Positions 50,750-59,327 of a DNA stretch of 64,000 nucleotides are shown here, piece after piece. The notes beneath the pieces were generated by a model. It was not told the origin of the DNA. It did no database searches and worked only from the letters and a program-made list of their open reading frames with translations. The position numbers were made by a program, and so were the translations under genes. This stretch comes from Virgibacillus_F flavescens (GTDB taxonomy: Bacteria; Bacillota; Bacilli; Bacillales; Amphibacillaceae). The first letter of the stretch is position 1. Every line of letters starts with the position of its first letter. The DNA lies in assembly GCF_050574275.1 (NCBI RefSeq), contig NZ_CP192260.1, forward strand, positions 992,001 through 1,056,000. The letters are read 5' to 3'.

Positions 50750-51754
50750 ATGAAAACAGTTACGATTTCGGATGTAGCTAAATATGCAGAAGTATCAAAA
50801 AGTACTGTCTCACAGTATTTAAACAAAAGATATGACTATATGGCTGTAAAGACGAAAGATAAAATAGAAGCCGCTATTAAAGAATTGGGCTATCAGCCAA
50901 ATATTGTAGCAAGAAGTCTGAAACAGAAATCAACCACTACTATCGGGGTAATCGTAGCAAATATTTTACACGAATTCTCTACACAGGTTATCCGTGCAAT
51001 TGAAGATGTATGTAATGAACTGGGTTTCCATATCATTGTCTGCAATGCAGATGACGAGCCGATTAAAGAGAAAAAATATATTGAAATGCTTCGGGCAAAA
51101 CAAGTGGATGGAATAATTGTTTTTCCGACAGGTGACAATGTTGAACTATATGAACGAATGGTAGAAGATAATTATCCAATTGTATTTTTAGACAGAAGAA
51201 TTCCTGGAGTACCAGTCAGTTCTATCCTGTTAAATAATGAAAACGCTGCATTGCTTGCAGTGAATGAATTCACCTCAAAAGGTTACGATCGGGTTGGGAT
51301 CATTACACCTCCAACGTTTGAAGCGGTTACACCAAGGTCAGAGCGAATTGAAGGGTATAAAGATGCGCTGAAGGCAAATAATCTGTCAGTCGAAACATCG
51401 TATATAAAAAGCCTGGAAATTAACAGCATACAAGCAGGACTTAAAGAAATGCTAAGTCTGCCTGAACCTCCTAATGCGATTCTTGCTATGAATGATCTCG
51501 TGTTAATCGAAATTTTGAAATTCGTAAAGGAAAACGAGAAAAACATTCCTGAAGATTTTGCCCTAATCGGAATTGATGATGTTTCGTTTGCCAGCTTTTA
51601 TAATCCATCCCTAACGACAATTGCTCAGCCTACATTTGAAATGGGAAAAAAAGCAGCAGAGATACTGCTGAATAAGATTAAAAAGACCCAAACGGACGAC
51701 ACGGAGGAAGTATACCGTTTTGAGCCGATGTTAATAAAGAGATCATCCTGTTAA
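50750..51754 (+). CDS. LacI family transcriptional regulator (KdgR-like)
   Basis: 334 aa. N-terminal helix-turn-helix VTISDVAKYAEVSKSTVSQYLN with the hinge region NIVARSLKQKSTTTIGV, then a sugar-binding core. The domain layout and the downstream genes resemble KdgR, the repressor of KDG metabolism. It is first in the operon and probably autorepresses through the TAAAYCGGTTTA boxes just upstream. It has AATAGGGG before ATG 50750. Confidence 0.85.
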   Translation: MKTVTISDVAKYAEVSKSTVSQYLNKRYDYMAVKTKDKIEAAIKELGYQPNIVARSLKQKSTTTIGVIVANILHEFSTQVIRAIEDVCNELGFHIIVCNADDEPIKEKKYIEMLRAKQVDGIIVFPTGDNVELYERMVEDNYPIVFLDRRIPGVPVSSILLNNENAALLAVNEFTSKGYDRVGIITPPTFEAVTPRSERIEGYKDALKANNLSVETSYIKSLEINSIQAGLKEMLSLPEPPNAILAMNDLVLIEILKFVKENEKNIPEDFALIGIDDVSFASFYNPSLTTIAQPTFEMGKKAAEILLNKIKKTQTDDTEEVYRFEPMLIKRSSC

Positions 51755-51811
51755 AAGGGTGATGGAATGAATGAAAGCGCTACATATTTGAACGAGGGAG
51801 AGGTTACGTAA

Positions 51812-52369
51812 ATGAAGAAGATTATACATACCATCGCTGAAGAAGTAGCCCAAGTATTGAGTCAGACGGATGAGAAAGAAGTTATTCAGTTAAGTGAAGA
51901 GATTCAGTCTGCTAAACGAGTATTCATCGCAGGTACTGGTCGCTCCGGCTTAATAGGTAAAGTGTTTGCGATGCGATTAATGCAAAGTGGATATCCGGTT
52001 TTTGTAGTAGGAGAAACTGTTACACCAAGTATCCAAAGTGACGATTTATTGCTCTTAATCTCCGGATCAGGTAACACGGCTTCTTTAGCACAGTTCGGGC
52101 GAAAGGCAAAAGAAATACAAGCTAAACTAGCGCTTGTTACAACGAATAAGGACTCCGAAATTGGCAGGATTAGTGACTGCCTGGTTACGATTCCGGCCGC
52201 AACGAAAAAAAGAGAGAAACATGAACCTGATACCATTCAGCCGCTTGGCAGTCAGTTTGACCAATCAGCACATTTAGTACTCGACGCATTAATGGTTTAT
52301 CTATTGCAAAATAGTAGCAATCAACAAAGTAATGCTGATCTAAACAACGTACATGCCAATTTGGAATAA
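51812..52369 (+). CDS. hxlB: SIS-domain 6-phospho-3-hexuloisomerase (HxlB-like)
   Basis: 185 aa SIS domain with FIAGTGRSGLIGKVFAMRL near residue 35, SGSGNTASLAQFGRKAKE near 90 and the sugar-phosphate loop. It fits the hexuloisomerase PHI (fructose-6-phosphate from hexulose-6-phosphate). It acts with the HxlA-like protein further down the operon. The C-terminus (GSQFDQSAHLVLDALMVYL core) is the PHI-type ending. Confidence 0.8.
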   Translation: MKKIIHTIAEEVAQVLSQTDEKEVIQLSEEIQSAKRVFIAGTGRSGLIGKVFAMRLMQSGYPVFVVGETVTPSIQSDDLLLLISGSGNTASLAQFGRKAKEIQAKLALVTTNKDSEIGRISDCLVTIPAATKKREKHEPDTIQPLGSQFDQSAHLVLDALMVYLLQNSSNQQSNADLNNVHANLE

Positions 52370-52390
52370 TAAAGGACAAAAGGTGATCAC

Positions 52391-53020
52391 ATGGCTGTAT
52401 TACAGAAAATTAAGGAAAACCCAATTGTAGCTGTAATCCGCAAGGCTGATGAGGAAAACATTATCCCAATCGTAGATGCGCTGTATAAAGGCGGGATAAA
52501 AACAATTGAAATAACTGCAGAAACACCAAAAGTAGTTACGCTAATAGAAAAAGTTGCTGATGTATTTTCGGACAAAGTAGTAATTGGGGCAGGTACCGTT
52601 CTTGATCCTGAAACCGCAAGAGCCGTAATCATGGCTGGTGCAGCATTTATTGTTTCACCAACGATGAATATCGAAACAATAAAAGTATCCAATCGCTATG
52701 GCGTAGTAATGGTATCTGGTGCTTTGACACCAACTGAAATTCTAACGGCATACGAAAATGGATCTGATATGGTGAAAATTTTTCCTGCAGATGTTTTTGG
52801 TCCAAGCTACATAAAAAGTATTCATGGACCGCTGCCACATATTCCAGTAATGGTAACAGGCGGCATTACGATCGATAACATGAATGATTATTTGCAACAA
52901 GGAGGTGTGGCAGTAGGCGTTGGTAGTAACCTTGTAAATGTTAACACGCTTCATTCCGAAAAGGATTATCAGCGTTTGTCTGAAGTAGCATCGAAATTTG
53001 TTAATAAGGTACAGCACTAA
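52391..53020 (+). CDS. kdgA: KDPG aldolase (2-keto-3-deoxy-6-phosphogluconate aldolase family)
   Basis: 209 aa TIM barrel. Glu in TIEITAETP near residue 43 and the Schiff-base Lys in DMVKIFPADVFGP near 130 are conserved, with PVMVTGGI after them. It cleaves KDPG to pyruvate and glyceraldehyde-3-phosphate. The loop GAGTVLDPETARA is standard. Its partner sugar kinase is at 56703. Confidence 0.9.
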   Translation: MAVLQKIKENPIVAVIRKADEENIIPIVDALYKGGIKTIEITAETPKVVTLIEKVADVFSDKVVIGAGTVLDPETARAVIMAGAAFIVSPTMNIETIKVSNRYGVVMVSGALTPTEILTAYENGSDMVKIFPADVFGPSYIKSIHGPLPHIPVMVTGGITIDNMNDYLQQGGVAVGVGSNLVNVNTLHSEKDYQRLSEVASKFVNKVQH

Positions 53021-53057
53021 TATTCTAATATAAACAAAATAAGAGGAGAGATTTAAA

Positions 53058-54101
53058 ATGAAAAAACTAAAATTAATTCCACTACTATTGATGTTATTTG
53101 TTTCAGCCGTACTTGCGGCGTGTGGCAATGGAGAAGAAAAAGGATCAAACGAAAGTGAAGGCGGAGCGGATAAAATAAAAATTATTGCAGCACATAACCA
53201 AACTTCACCTGAAAATCCTTACCAGGACGGCTTGCTGAAATTTAAGGAAGTAACGGAAGCGGAATCTGATGGCAACATAGAAGTAGAGGTTCACGCTGGA
53301 ACTATTGGAACAGAAGAGTCAGAACTAGTTGAAAAGCTTAAACTTGGTGCTGCTGATGTAGTACTGGTTTCACCAGGATTTATGACACAAACAGGAATTA
53401 AAGAAGTGGATTTATTCGCTCTTCCATATCTTTTTGAAAGCTACGATCATTGGGAATCAGTTGTAGATGGCGAAGTTGGCGAAAATATGGCTGACATTAT
53501 TAATGAAAAATCGAACAATGATTTCAAACTTGTCGGATACTGGTCTGCTGGAGTTAGACATTATTACGGAAAGAAACCAATTACAAAAATGTCTGATTTA
53601 GAAGGTATGACAATGCGTACACAAACATCAGGTGTTGTAGCAGATTATTGGAAACAAACTGGTGCGATCCCAACAGACGTTGCATGGGGCGAATTGTATC
53701 AGGCTCTACAGCAGGATGTTGTAGATTCAGCTGAAAATGCTTATCCTTATTTCGTACAACAAAATCACCATACGACAGATAACGGTAAATTCATCTCAGA
53801 AACCGGTCACGATTACACTACACGATTCTTGCTTGTTAATGGTAATAAGTTTGATAAGTATACAAAAGAGCAGCAAGAAATCATTTTGAAAGCTGCTGAA
53901 GAATCTGTTAAGGCTGAAAGAGAAGCACTTTACAAGCAAGAAGAGGAATATAAGCAAAAAGCTATTGATGAAGGTGCAAAAGTAAACGAAATTGATAGAG
54001 AACCATTCATTGAGCTAGCTAAACCATTACAGGATCAAGCGGCTAAAGACATGGGCGTTGAAGACATGCTTCAAAAGATTAGAGATGCAAAATCAAAATA
54101 A
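53058..54101 (+). CDS. TRAP transporter substrate-binding lipoprotein (DctP family)
   Basis: 347 aa with a lipobox (VLAAC, Cys near residue 22), then a DctP-type fold: HNQTSPENPYQDGL, then RTQTSGVVADYWKQTGAIPTDVAW (core), with the conserved Arg of TRAP binding proteins. It binds a sugar acid such as a uronate at the cell surface. It is followed by a small hairpin and then DctQ and DctM. Confidence 0.9.
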   Translation: MKKLKLIPLLLMLFVSAVLAACGNGEEKGSNESEGGADKIKIIAAHNQTSPENPYQDGLLKFKEVTEAESDGNIEVEVHAGTIGTEESELVEKLKLGAADVVLVSPGFMTQTGIKEVDLFALPYLFESYDHWESVVDGEVGENMADIINEKSNNDFKLVGYWSAGVRHYYGKKPITKMSDLEGMTMRTQTSGVVADYWKQTGAIPTDVAWGELYQALQQDVVDSAENAYPYFVQQNHHTTDNGKFISETGHDYTTRFLLVNGNKFDKYTKEQQEIILKAAEESVKAEREALYKQEEEYKQKAIDEGAKVNEIDREPFIELAKPLQDQAAKDMGVEDMLQKIRDAKSK

Positions 54102-54116
54102 TAATATCTAAAGTGA

Positions 54117-54137
54117 GGGCACTTCTGGTGTCCTTTC
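54117..54137 (+). other. Hairpin between DctP and DctQ genes
   Basis: GGGCAC-TTCTG-GTGTCC (one G-U pair), followed by TTTCC. Too weak for a full terminator. Hairpins here may lower expression of the membrane subunits relative to the binding protein. Confidence 0.35.
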
Positions 54138-54164
54138 CTTAGGCTTTCGTGAGGGGGCATTACA

Positions 54165-54650
54165 ATGAATCGCTTTGTACGAGGACTTGAAAAGGTGCAA
54201 TTAACAGCAGGTGTACTATTTTTATCAATATTCTTTATCGTTATTATGATACAGATCACAACCAGACATTTTGGGATTCCGGCAATCTGGACGGTTGAAG
54301 TGGCAAACTATTCATTTATTTGGGCAGTATTCATGGGTGCATCGGTAATGGTGAATAGAAGGGAACACTTTAATTTCGATCTAATTCAAAAGAAATTAAA
54401 GTTAAAAGCAAGACTATCAATAGGTATTTTTAACGATCTTGTACTCATTTTATTTAACCTAGCTATATTTTATTATGGCATAAAGGTTGTCCAGAATTTT
54501 TGGGACTATAATTGGGTTGCATTACCAGCATTGAAAATGGGTTATGTTTGGATTTCCATTCCTATCATGGGTCTTACAATGGTAATCTATTCGTTATCTC
54601 ATTTATTGAATCACATAACACTATTAAGAGGTAAGGAGGTGCAAAAGTAA
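54165..54650 (+). CDS. TRAP transporter small permease subunit (DctQ family)
   Basis: 161 aa with four hydrophobic helices and the typical VEVANYSFIWAVFMGASVMV (core) stretch followed by NRREHFNFDL. Partner of DctM. Its last base overlaps the DctM start region (stop TAA/ATG overlap of one base), so translation is coupled. Confidence 0.9.
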   Translation: MNRFVRGLEKVQLTAGVLFLSIFFIVIMIQITTRHFGIPAIWTVEVANYSFIWAVFMGASVMVNRREHFNFDLIQKKLKLKARLSIGIFNDLVLILFNLAIFYYGIKVVQNFWDYNWVALPALKMGYVWISIPIMGLTMVIYSLSHLLNHITLLRGKEVQK

Positions 54651-55936
54651 TGGGTTTTATACTTTTAGGTTTATTCATAATTTTAATGTTGATAGGAATA
54701 CCTATTGCTTTTGTCATCGGTATCGTTGCCTTTCTGGGTATATTTAACATTCCGTATATCCCGGAGCTAACTGTTCCAATGAAAATGCTGAACGGGCTTG
54801 ATTCATTTGTGTTACTGGCAGTACCATTATTTATTTTAGCTGCGAACTTAATGAATTCCGGTAAGATTTCGATCAAATTAATCGAACTCTCCCTTGCAAT
54901 AGTTGGACCAATTAGAGGCGGATTAGCGCATGCAAACATATTGGTATCCATGATGTTTGCTGGTGTATCAGGAGCTTCCCAGGCAGATACTGCAGGGGTT
55001 GGGAAAATCCTCATACCTAGTATGAAAGAAAAGGGTTACGACACGGAAACAGCTGTTGCTGTGACAGCAGCTTCATCAACAATTGGAGTTGTTATTCCGC
55101 CAAGTATTCCAATGATTATATTTGCTGGATTAACCAATGCGTCGGTTGGTGCATTGTTTCTTGGAGGTATCGTACCAGGTGTTTTAATTGGTCTTGGTAT
55201 GATGATTTTTATCTATATCATGGCAATAAAAAAGAAATATCCAAGGTATGATCGGGTAGCAGCAAGTAAATTTTTCAAATTATTAATTGAAACAATTCCT
55301 GCACTACTGACCCCTGTTATCATTATTGGTGGAATTACCACAGGGTTTTTCACTGCTACAGAAGCAGCTGCAGTAGCCTCATTGTATACATTGCTTATCA
55401 GTATGTTCATCTACAGAACGTTAAAGTTACGTGATATTCCTAAGATTTTAGTTGATACGCTAGCTTTAAGTTCTCTGTCACTATTCGCATTGGCTGCAGC
55501 TAGTGCACTAGGAGAACTAATGAGTTATTACCGATTAGGGACAATAGCACAGGAATTTTTCAGCAATAACATTGATACCCAGTGGGTGTTTATCATAATT
55601 GTCATTGCCTTCTTCCTGTTCATTGGAACATTTATGGATGCTATTCCAGCAATGATCCTTTTTGTGCCTGTTATTTTACCAACAGCACTTCAGTTCGGCG
55701 TGGATCCAATCCATTTAGGGCTAATTATCGTAATTACACTTGCTGTAGGATTAATAACACCACCATATGGACTTTGTTTATTGTTAGCTGCGAAAATAGG
55801 AGACTTATCCATTGAGCGTTCTTTAGTAGCAGTACTTCCGTATATAGCTATTATTCTGGTAGTATTACTCTTTATTGCCTTTTTCCCAGAAGTAGCTTTC
55901 TATATTCCTAAAATGATTAATCCAGGTTTATTTTAA
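54650..55936 (+). CDS. TRAP transporter large permease subunit (DctM family)
   Basis: 428 aa, about twelve hydrophobic segments. DctM motifs: GGLAHANILVSMMFAGVSGASQADTAG core near residue 87 and VVIPPSIPMIIFAGLTNASVG core near 147, plus PPYGLCLL near 370. It is the sodium-driven uptake pore. Ends shortly before a GC hairpin. Confidence 0.92.
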   Translation: MGFILLGLFIILMLIGIPIAFVIGIVAFLGIFNIPYIPELTVPMKMLNGLDSFVLLAVPLFILAANLMNSGKISIKLIELSLAIVGPIRGGLAHANILVSMMFAGVSGASQADTAGVGKILIPSMKEKGYDTETAVAVTAASSTIGVVIPPSIPMIIFAGLTNASVGALFLGGIVPGVLIGLGMMIFIYIMAIKKKYPRYDRVAASKFFKLLIETIPALLTPVIIIGGITTGFFTATEAAAVASLYTLLISMFIYRTLKLRDIPKILVDTLALSSLSLFALAAASALGELMSYYRLGTIAQEFFSNNIDTQWVFIIIVIAFFLFIGTFMDAIPAMILFVPVILPTALQFGVDPIHLGLIIVITLAVGLITPPYGLCLLLAAKIGDLSIERSLVAVLPYIAIILVVLLFIAFFPEVAFYIPKMINPGLF

Positions 55937-55959
55937 TAGAAGTCTGAACGGTGTAAGGT

Positions 55960-55988
55960 GGCCCCAATTACGATTGGGGTCATTTATT
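55960..55988 (+). terminator. Weak terminator-like hairpin before rpiA
   Basis: GCCCCAAT-TACG-ATTGGGGT with ATTTATT after it. The stem is strong but the T run is poor, so partial termination is more likely. Confidence 0.4.
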
Positions 55989-56025
55989 AGCTACTGATCT
56001 GATAAACGACAGGAAGGTGATAAAT

Positions 56026-56691
56026 TTGCAAGAAAACAAAAGGCTAGCCGCGGAGAAAGCGGTGGATTTTGTAGAAGACCATATGATTCTAGGTTTAGGT
56101 TCAGGGTCTACGGTTTACTGGTTCTTAAAAAAACTTGGGGAGCGAGTCAGTAATGGGTTACAGATAAAAGGCATCCCAACGTCCAAGCGTACAGAAGGAT
56201 GGGCGAAGGAATTCGGTATACCTTTAACCGATTTTTCAAAAATAGAAATCATTAACCTTGCGATTGACGGAACTGACGAAATTGACCATAACCTCAATCT
56301 TGTAAAAGGTGGCGGTGGCTCTTTGGTCCGGGAAAAGATTGTGGACGCGTACGCAGACCAGCTGATTATTATTGCCGATGAATCCAAAGTCGTAAATGCG
56401 CTTGGCTCGTTCCCATTGCCAGTCGAAATACTTCCATTTGGCTGGGAAGTTACAGTGGACTGCATTTCGCGATTAGGTTTTAAGCTTAAGCTTAGAATGG
56501 ACGAGGACCACGTATTTGTTTCGGATAATGGAAATTATATTGTGGATTGTCAATTTGATCAGATTTTGAATCCGAAAGACCTCCATACACGGTTAAAACT
56601 ATTAGTTGGTGTGGTAGAGACTGGATTGTTTATCGATCTTGCAGACAAAGCAATTATTGGCAGACAAGAAAAAATAGAAATTTTAACATAG
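56026..56691 (+). CDS. rpiA: Ribose-5-phosphate isomerase A
   Basis: 221 aa; the start TTG 56026 lies seven bases after GGAAGGTG (GTG 56017 overlaps that site). Motifs GLGSGSTVYWFL near residue 27, IDGTDEIDHNLNLVKGGGGSLVREK (core) near 80 and DESKVVNALG near 125. It interconverts ribose-5-phosphate and ribulose-5-phosphate. Its place inside a sugar-acid operon next to HxlA suggests feeding or draining ribulose-5-phosphate. Confidence 0.92.
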   Translation: MQENKRLAAEKAVDFVEDHMILGLGSGSTVYWFLKKLGERVSNGLQIKGIPTSKRTEGWAKEFGIPLTDFSKIEIINLAIDGTDEIDHNLNLVKGGGGSLVREKIVDAYADQLIIIADESKVVNALGSFPLPVEILPFGWEVTVDCISRLGFKLKLRMDEDHVFVSDNGNYIVDCQFDQILNPKDLHTRLKLLVGVVETGLFIDLADKAIIGRQEKIEILT

Positions 56692-56702
56692 GAGGTCACA
56701 AC

Positions 56703-57653
56703 ATGCGGGATGTAATTACAATTGGTGAGGCTATGGTCGTTTTTAATCCAGCCTCAACAGGTCCGATGAAATTTGTTAACGCATTTGAAAAACGAATAGG
56801 TGGCGCAGAATTGAATTTTGCAATTGGATGTGCGAGATTGGGCCTGAATGCTGGATGGATCAGCAGACTTGGCAGCGATGAATTTGGAAAAGCGATACGG
56901 AATTTCGTCCGCGGGGAAGGAATAGACGTATCTCAGCTTGAGTTGATTGAAGGGTATCCGACATCACTAAATTTTAAAGAAATTATGGAAGATGGCAGCA
57001 CTCGGACATTTTATTATCGTGACAAGTCCCCTATGCTTTCCATGACACCAGATGATCTCGATGAAACATACTTTCAGCAAGCGAAGATTCTCCATCTTAC
57101 AGGGATATTGCCAGCAATCGATCCGACGCTTATTCCAGTATTTAAAAAAGCCATCACGCTTGCAAAAAAACACGGTTTAAAAATTTCATTCGACCCAAAT
57201 ATTCGTTTGAAATTATGGACGAAAGAAAAAGCGAAGGAAGTTTTATCAGAAATACTTCCAGATGTGGATATTCTCTTGGCAGGGGATGAAGAAATGGAAA
57301 TCATTTTTGGTGTAAATGACCCAATTGCGATTATTGAAAAAGCGAAGGAATTAGGTATCGATTACATTGCGGTCAAACAAGGAGAAAAAGGATCAGTAGG
57401 ATATTATCAGAATGAGCTTATACAAGCAAATCCTGTTTCACCTCGCAAAAAAGTTGATACTGTTGGTGCAGGAGATGGTTTCGATGCAGGTGTGATATAT
57501 GGAATACTGCATGACTGGCCATTAAAAAAGACGCTTGAATTTGCAAACACGATTGGTTCTATGGTAGTCAGCGTCTCTGGTGACAATGAGGGTTTGCCAT
57601 ATTACGAGGACGTACAAATGGAACTTGGCGAAAAAGAAAGAATAGAAAGGTAG
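56703..57653 (+). CDS. kdgK: PfkB family sugar kinase, 2-keto-3-deoxygluconate kinase-like
   Basis: 316 aa ribokinase fold. The start MRDVITIGEAMVVFNP, the sugar-binding GGAELNFAIGCARLGL region and the catalytic DTVGAGDGFDAGVIYG near residue 253 are intact. Partner of the KDPG aldolase earlier in the operon, hence the KDG kinase call; other C6 acids are possible. Ends just before HxlA. Confidence 0.85.
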   Translation: MRDVITIGEAMVVFNPASTGPMKFVNAFEKRIGGAELNFAIGCARLGLNAGWISRLGSDEFGKAIRNFVRGEGIDVSQLELIEGYPTSLNFKEIMEDGSTRTFYYRDKSPMLSMTPDDLDETYFQQAKILHLTGILPAIDPTLIPVFKKAITLAKKHGLKISFDPNIRLKLWTKEKAKEVLSEILPDVDILLAGDEEMEIIFGVNDPIAIIEKAKELGIDYIAVKQGEKGSVGYYQNELIQANPVSPRKKVDTVGAGDGFDAGVIYGILHDWPLKKTLEFANTIGSMVVSVSGDNEGLPYYEDVQMELGEKERIER

Positions 57654-57662
57654 GTGCAGGGA

Positions 57663-58289
57663 ATGAAATTACAGATTGCCTTAGACCGATTAACACGAGA
57701 AGAATGCCTTCAGGTACTAAATGATACGAAATACCAGCTGGATATTATTGAAGTTGGGACAGGTGTAATTAAAGAGTATGGGATGGCGATTGTTAGAGAA
57801 ATAAGAACGCTGTTTCCAAGTAAGATCATTGTAGCTGATATGAAAACATGTGATGCAGGTGGACATGAAGCTAAACAAGCATTTGAAGCAGGCGCTGATA
57901 TTACTACTGTAATGGCTTTTTCGTCTAACTTAACCATCACAGATACATTGAAAGTGGCTGAAACACATGGTAAACGAGTCATGGTGGATTTACTGGAAGT
58001 AACTGATACCGAGCGGGTAAAGGAACTTGCAGCATTAGGTGTTGACCTGGTTAGTCTTCACGTAGGAAAAGATAAGCAAAAAGAAGGAAAGTTTGATACA
58101 AAACTGTTTGATTTAGTGGCAGACTCAAACATGGAAGTAACGGTGGCAGGCGGCATTAATCAGGATTCATTGCCGGAAATAATGAAAAAAGCACCTGACA
58201 CTGTTATTATTGGAAGTGCAATTACTAAATCGTCAAATCCTCACGAATCCGCAGAAATCATTAAAGAAATGTTAAATGAAAGGTCGTGA
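57663..58289 (+). CDS. hxlA: 3-hexulose-6-phosphate synthase (HxlA-like)
   Basis: 208 aa orotidine-decarboxylase-like barrel. The start is ATG 57663; the GTG at 57654 is less likely. The key DMKTCDAGGHEA motif is near residue 58 and AGGINQDSLPEIMKK near 157. It joins ribulose-5-phosphate and formaldehyde to hexulose-6-phosphate, or runs in reverse. The same fold includes 3-keto-L-gulonate-6-phosphate decarboxylases, so a decarboxylase role on a sugar-acid phosphate is possible. The hxlB-like gene at 51812 supports the synthase call. Confidence 0.8.
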   Translation: MKLQIALDRLTREECLQVLNDTKYQLDIIEVGTGVIKEYGMAIVREIRTLFPSKIIVADMKTCDAGGHEAKQAFEAGADITTVMAFSSNLTITDTLKVAETHGKRVMVDLLEVTDTERVKELAALGVDLVSLHVGKDKQKEGKFDTKLFDLVADSNMEVTVAGGINQDSLPEIMKKAPDTVIIGSAITKSSNPHESAEIIKEMLNERS

Positions 58290-58293
58290 CCAA

Positions 58294-59277
58294 ATGAATA
58301 TAGGTACAATTGGCACAAGCTGGATTACCTCTGCTTTTATCAACGCAGTAAAAGCTGCTGGCTCGTTCACCGTTACAGCTGTTTATTCACGTTCTCATGA
58401 TAATGCTTCAGCATTTGCTGAATCACATGGGGCAGCACATGTTTATACAGACTTAGTTGAAATGGCTAAAAGCAAGGAAATTGATTGCGTCTATATCGCT
58501 TCACCAAATTCTTTGCATTATGAGCATGTCATTCAATTTCTGAAGCAAAAAAAACATGTCATATGCGAGAAACCAGTTTTCTCTAATACGGCTGAATTAA
58601 AACATGCGCATGAAGTTGCTGAAGAGAATGATGTATATTTGTTCGAAGCGGTTCGAAATCTGCATTCACCGAACTTCAGTAAACTACAAGCAGAAAGTCA
58701 TAAGATTGGTCAGGTTCGCAGTCTGCTGTTTCAGTATTCCAAGTACTCGTCGAAGTATGATGCATATTTAAATGGTGAAAACCCAAATATTTTCTCACTT
58801 GATTTTTCAGGTGGAGCATTAGTAGATTTGGGTGTCTATCCGCTATACCTCGCAGTTGGTTTATATGGTGTGCCAAAGCAAGTTTCCTATCACCCGGTAA
58901 TTCTGGACAGTGGAGTAGACGGAAATGGCACGCTGGTATTGGATTATGTTGACTTCACTTGCACAATTATGTTCTCCAAAATATCAAACTCGTTCAATTC
59001 ATGTGAAATACACGGTGAAGAGGCAACGCTAGTATTTGAGAATGCAGGCACGATTTTAAACCTGGAACGAATACATTCCAAAACAAAAGAAAAAACGTCG
59101 ATTGAAACGGTTGAACAACAGCATGATATGATGTTTGAAATACAGAACTTCAGATCGATAATCGATACAGAAAACAAACTGGAATATGAACGGTTAAGGG
59201 ATCTGAGTTTTCAAGTTCTCTCTATTACGGAAACGGCACGAAAACAGAACAATATTATTTTTAAATCGGAATTATAA
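58294..59277 (+). CDS. Gfo/Idh/MocA family oxidoreductase
   Basis: 327 aa. The start is ATG 58294, four bases after the hxlA stop; an alternative ATG 18 bases upstream overlaps hxlA. N-terminal Rossmann motif IGTIGTSWITSAFINAVKAAG (core) and EKPVFSNTAELK with the typical CEKP motif near residue 91. It oxidises a sugar, sugar acid or cyclitol with NAD(P). The last gene of the operon, ending in a strong terminator. The substrate is unknown. Confidence 0.87.
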   Translation: MNIGTIGTSWITSAFINAVKAAGSFTVTAVYSRSHDNASAFAESHGAAHVYTDLVEMAKSKEIDCVYIASPNSLHYEHVIQFLKQKKHVICEKPVFSNTAELKHAHEVAEENDVYLFEAVRNLHSPNFSKLQAESHKIGQVRSLLFQYSKYSSKYDAYLNGENPNIFSLDFSGGALVDLGVYPLYLAVGLYGVPKQVSYHPVILDSGVDGNGTLVLDYVDFTCTIMFSKISNSFNSCEIHGEEATLVFENAGTILNLERIHSKTKEKTSIETVEQQHDMMFEIQNFRSIIDTENKLEYERLRDLSFQVLSITETARKQNNIIFKSEL

Positions 59278-59285
59278 CATGAACG

Positions 59286-59326
59286 AAAAAGCTGTCCGCC
59301 AAAAATTATAGCTGGACAGCTTTTTG
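59286..59326. terminator. Bidirectional terminator between the sugar operon and the SH3b amidase
   Basis: AAAAAGCTGTCC and GGACAGCTTTTT around a 16-base loop; A and T runs on both sides suit convergent genes. Confidence 0.88.
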
Positions 59327-59327
59327 T

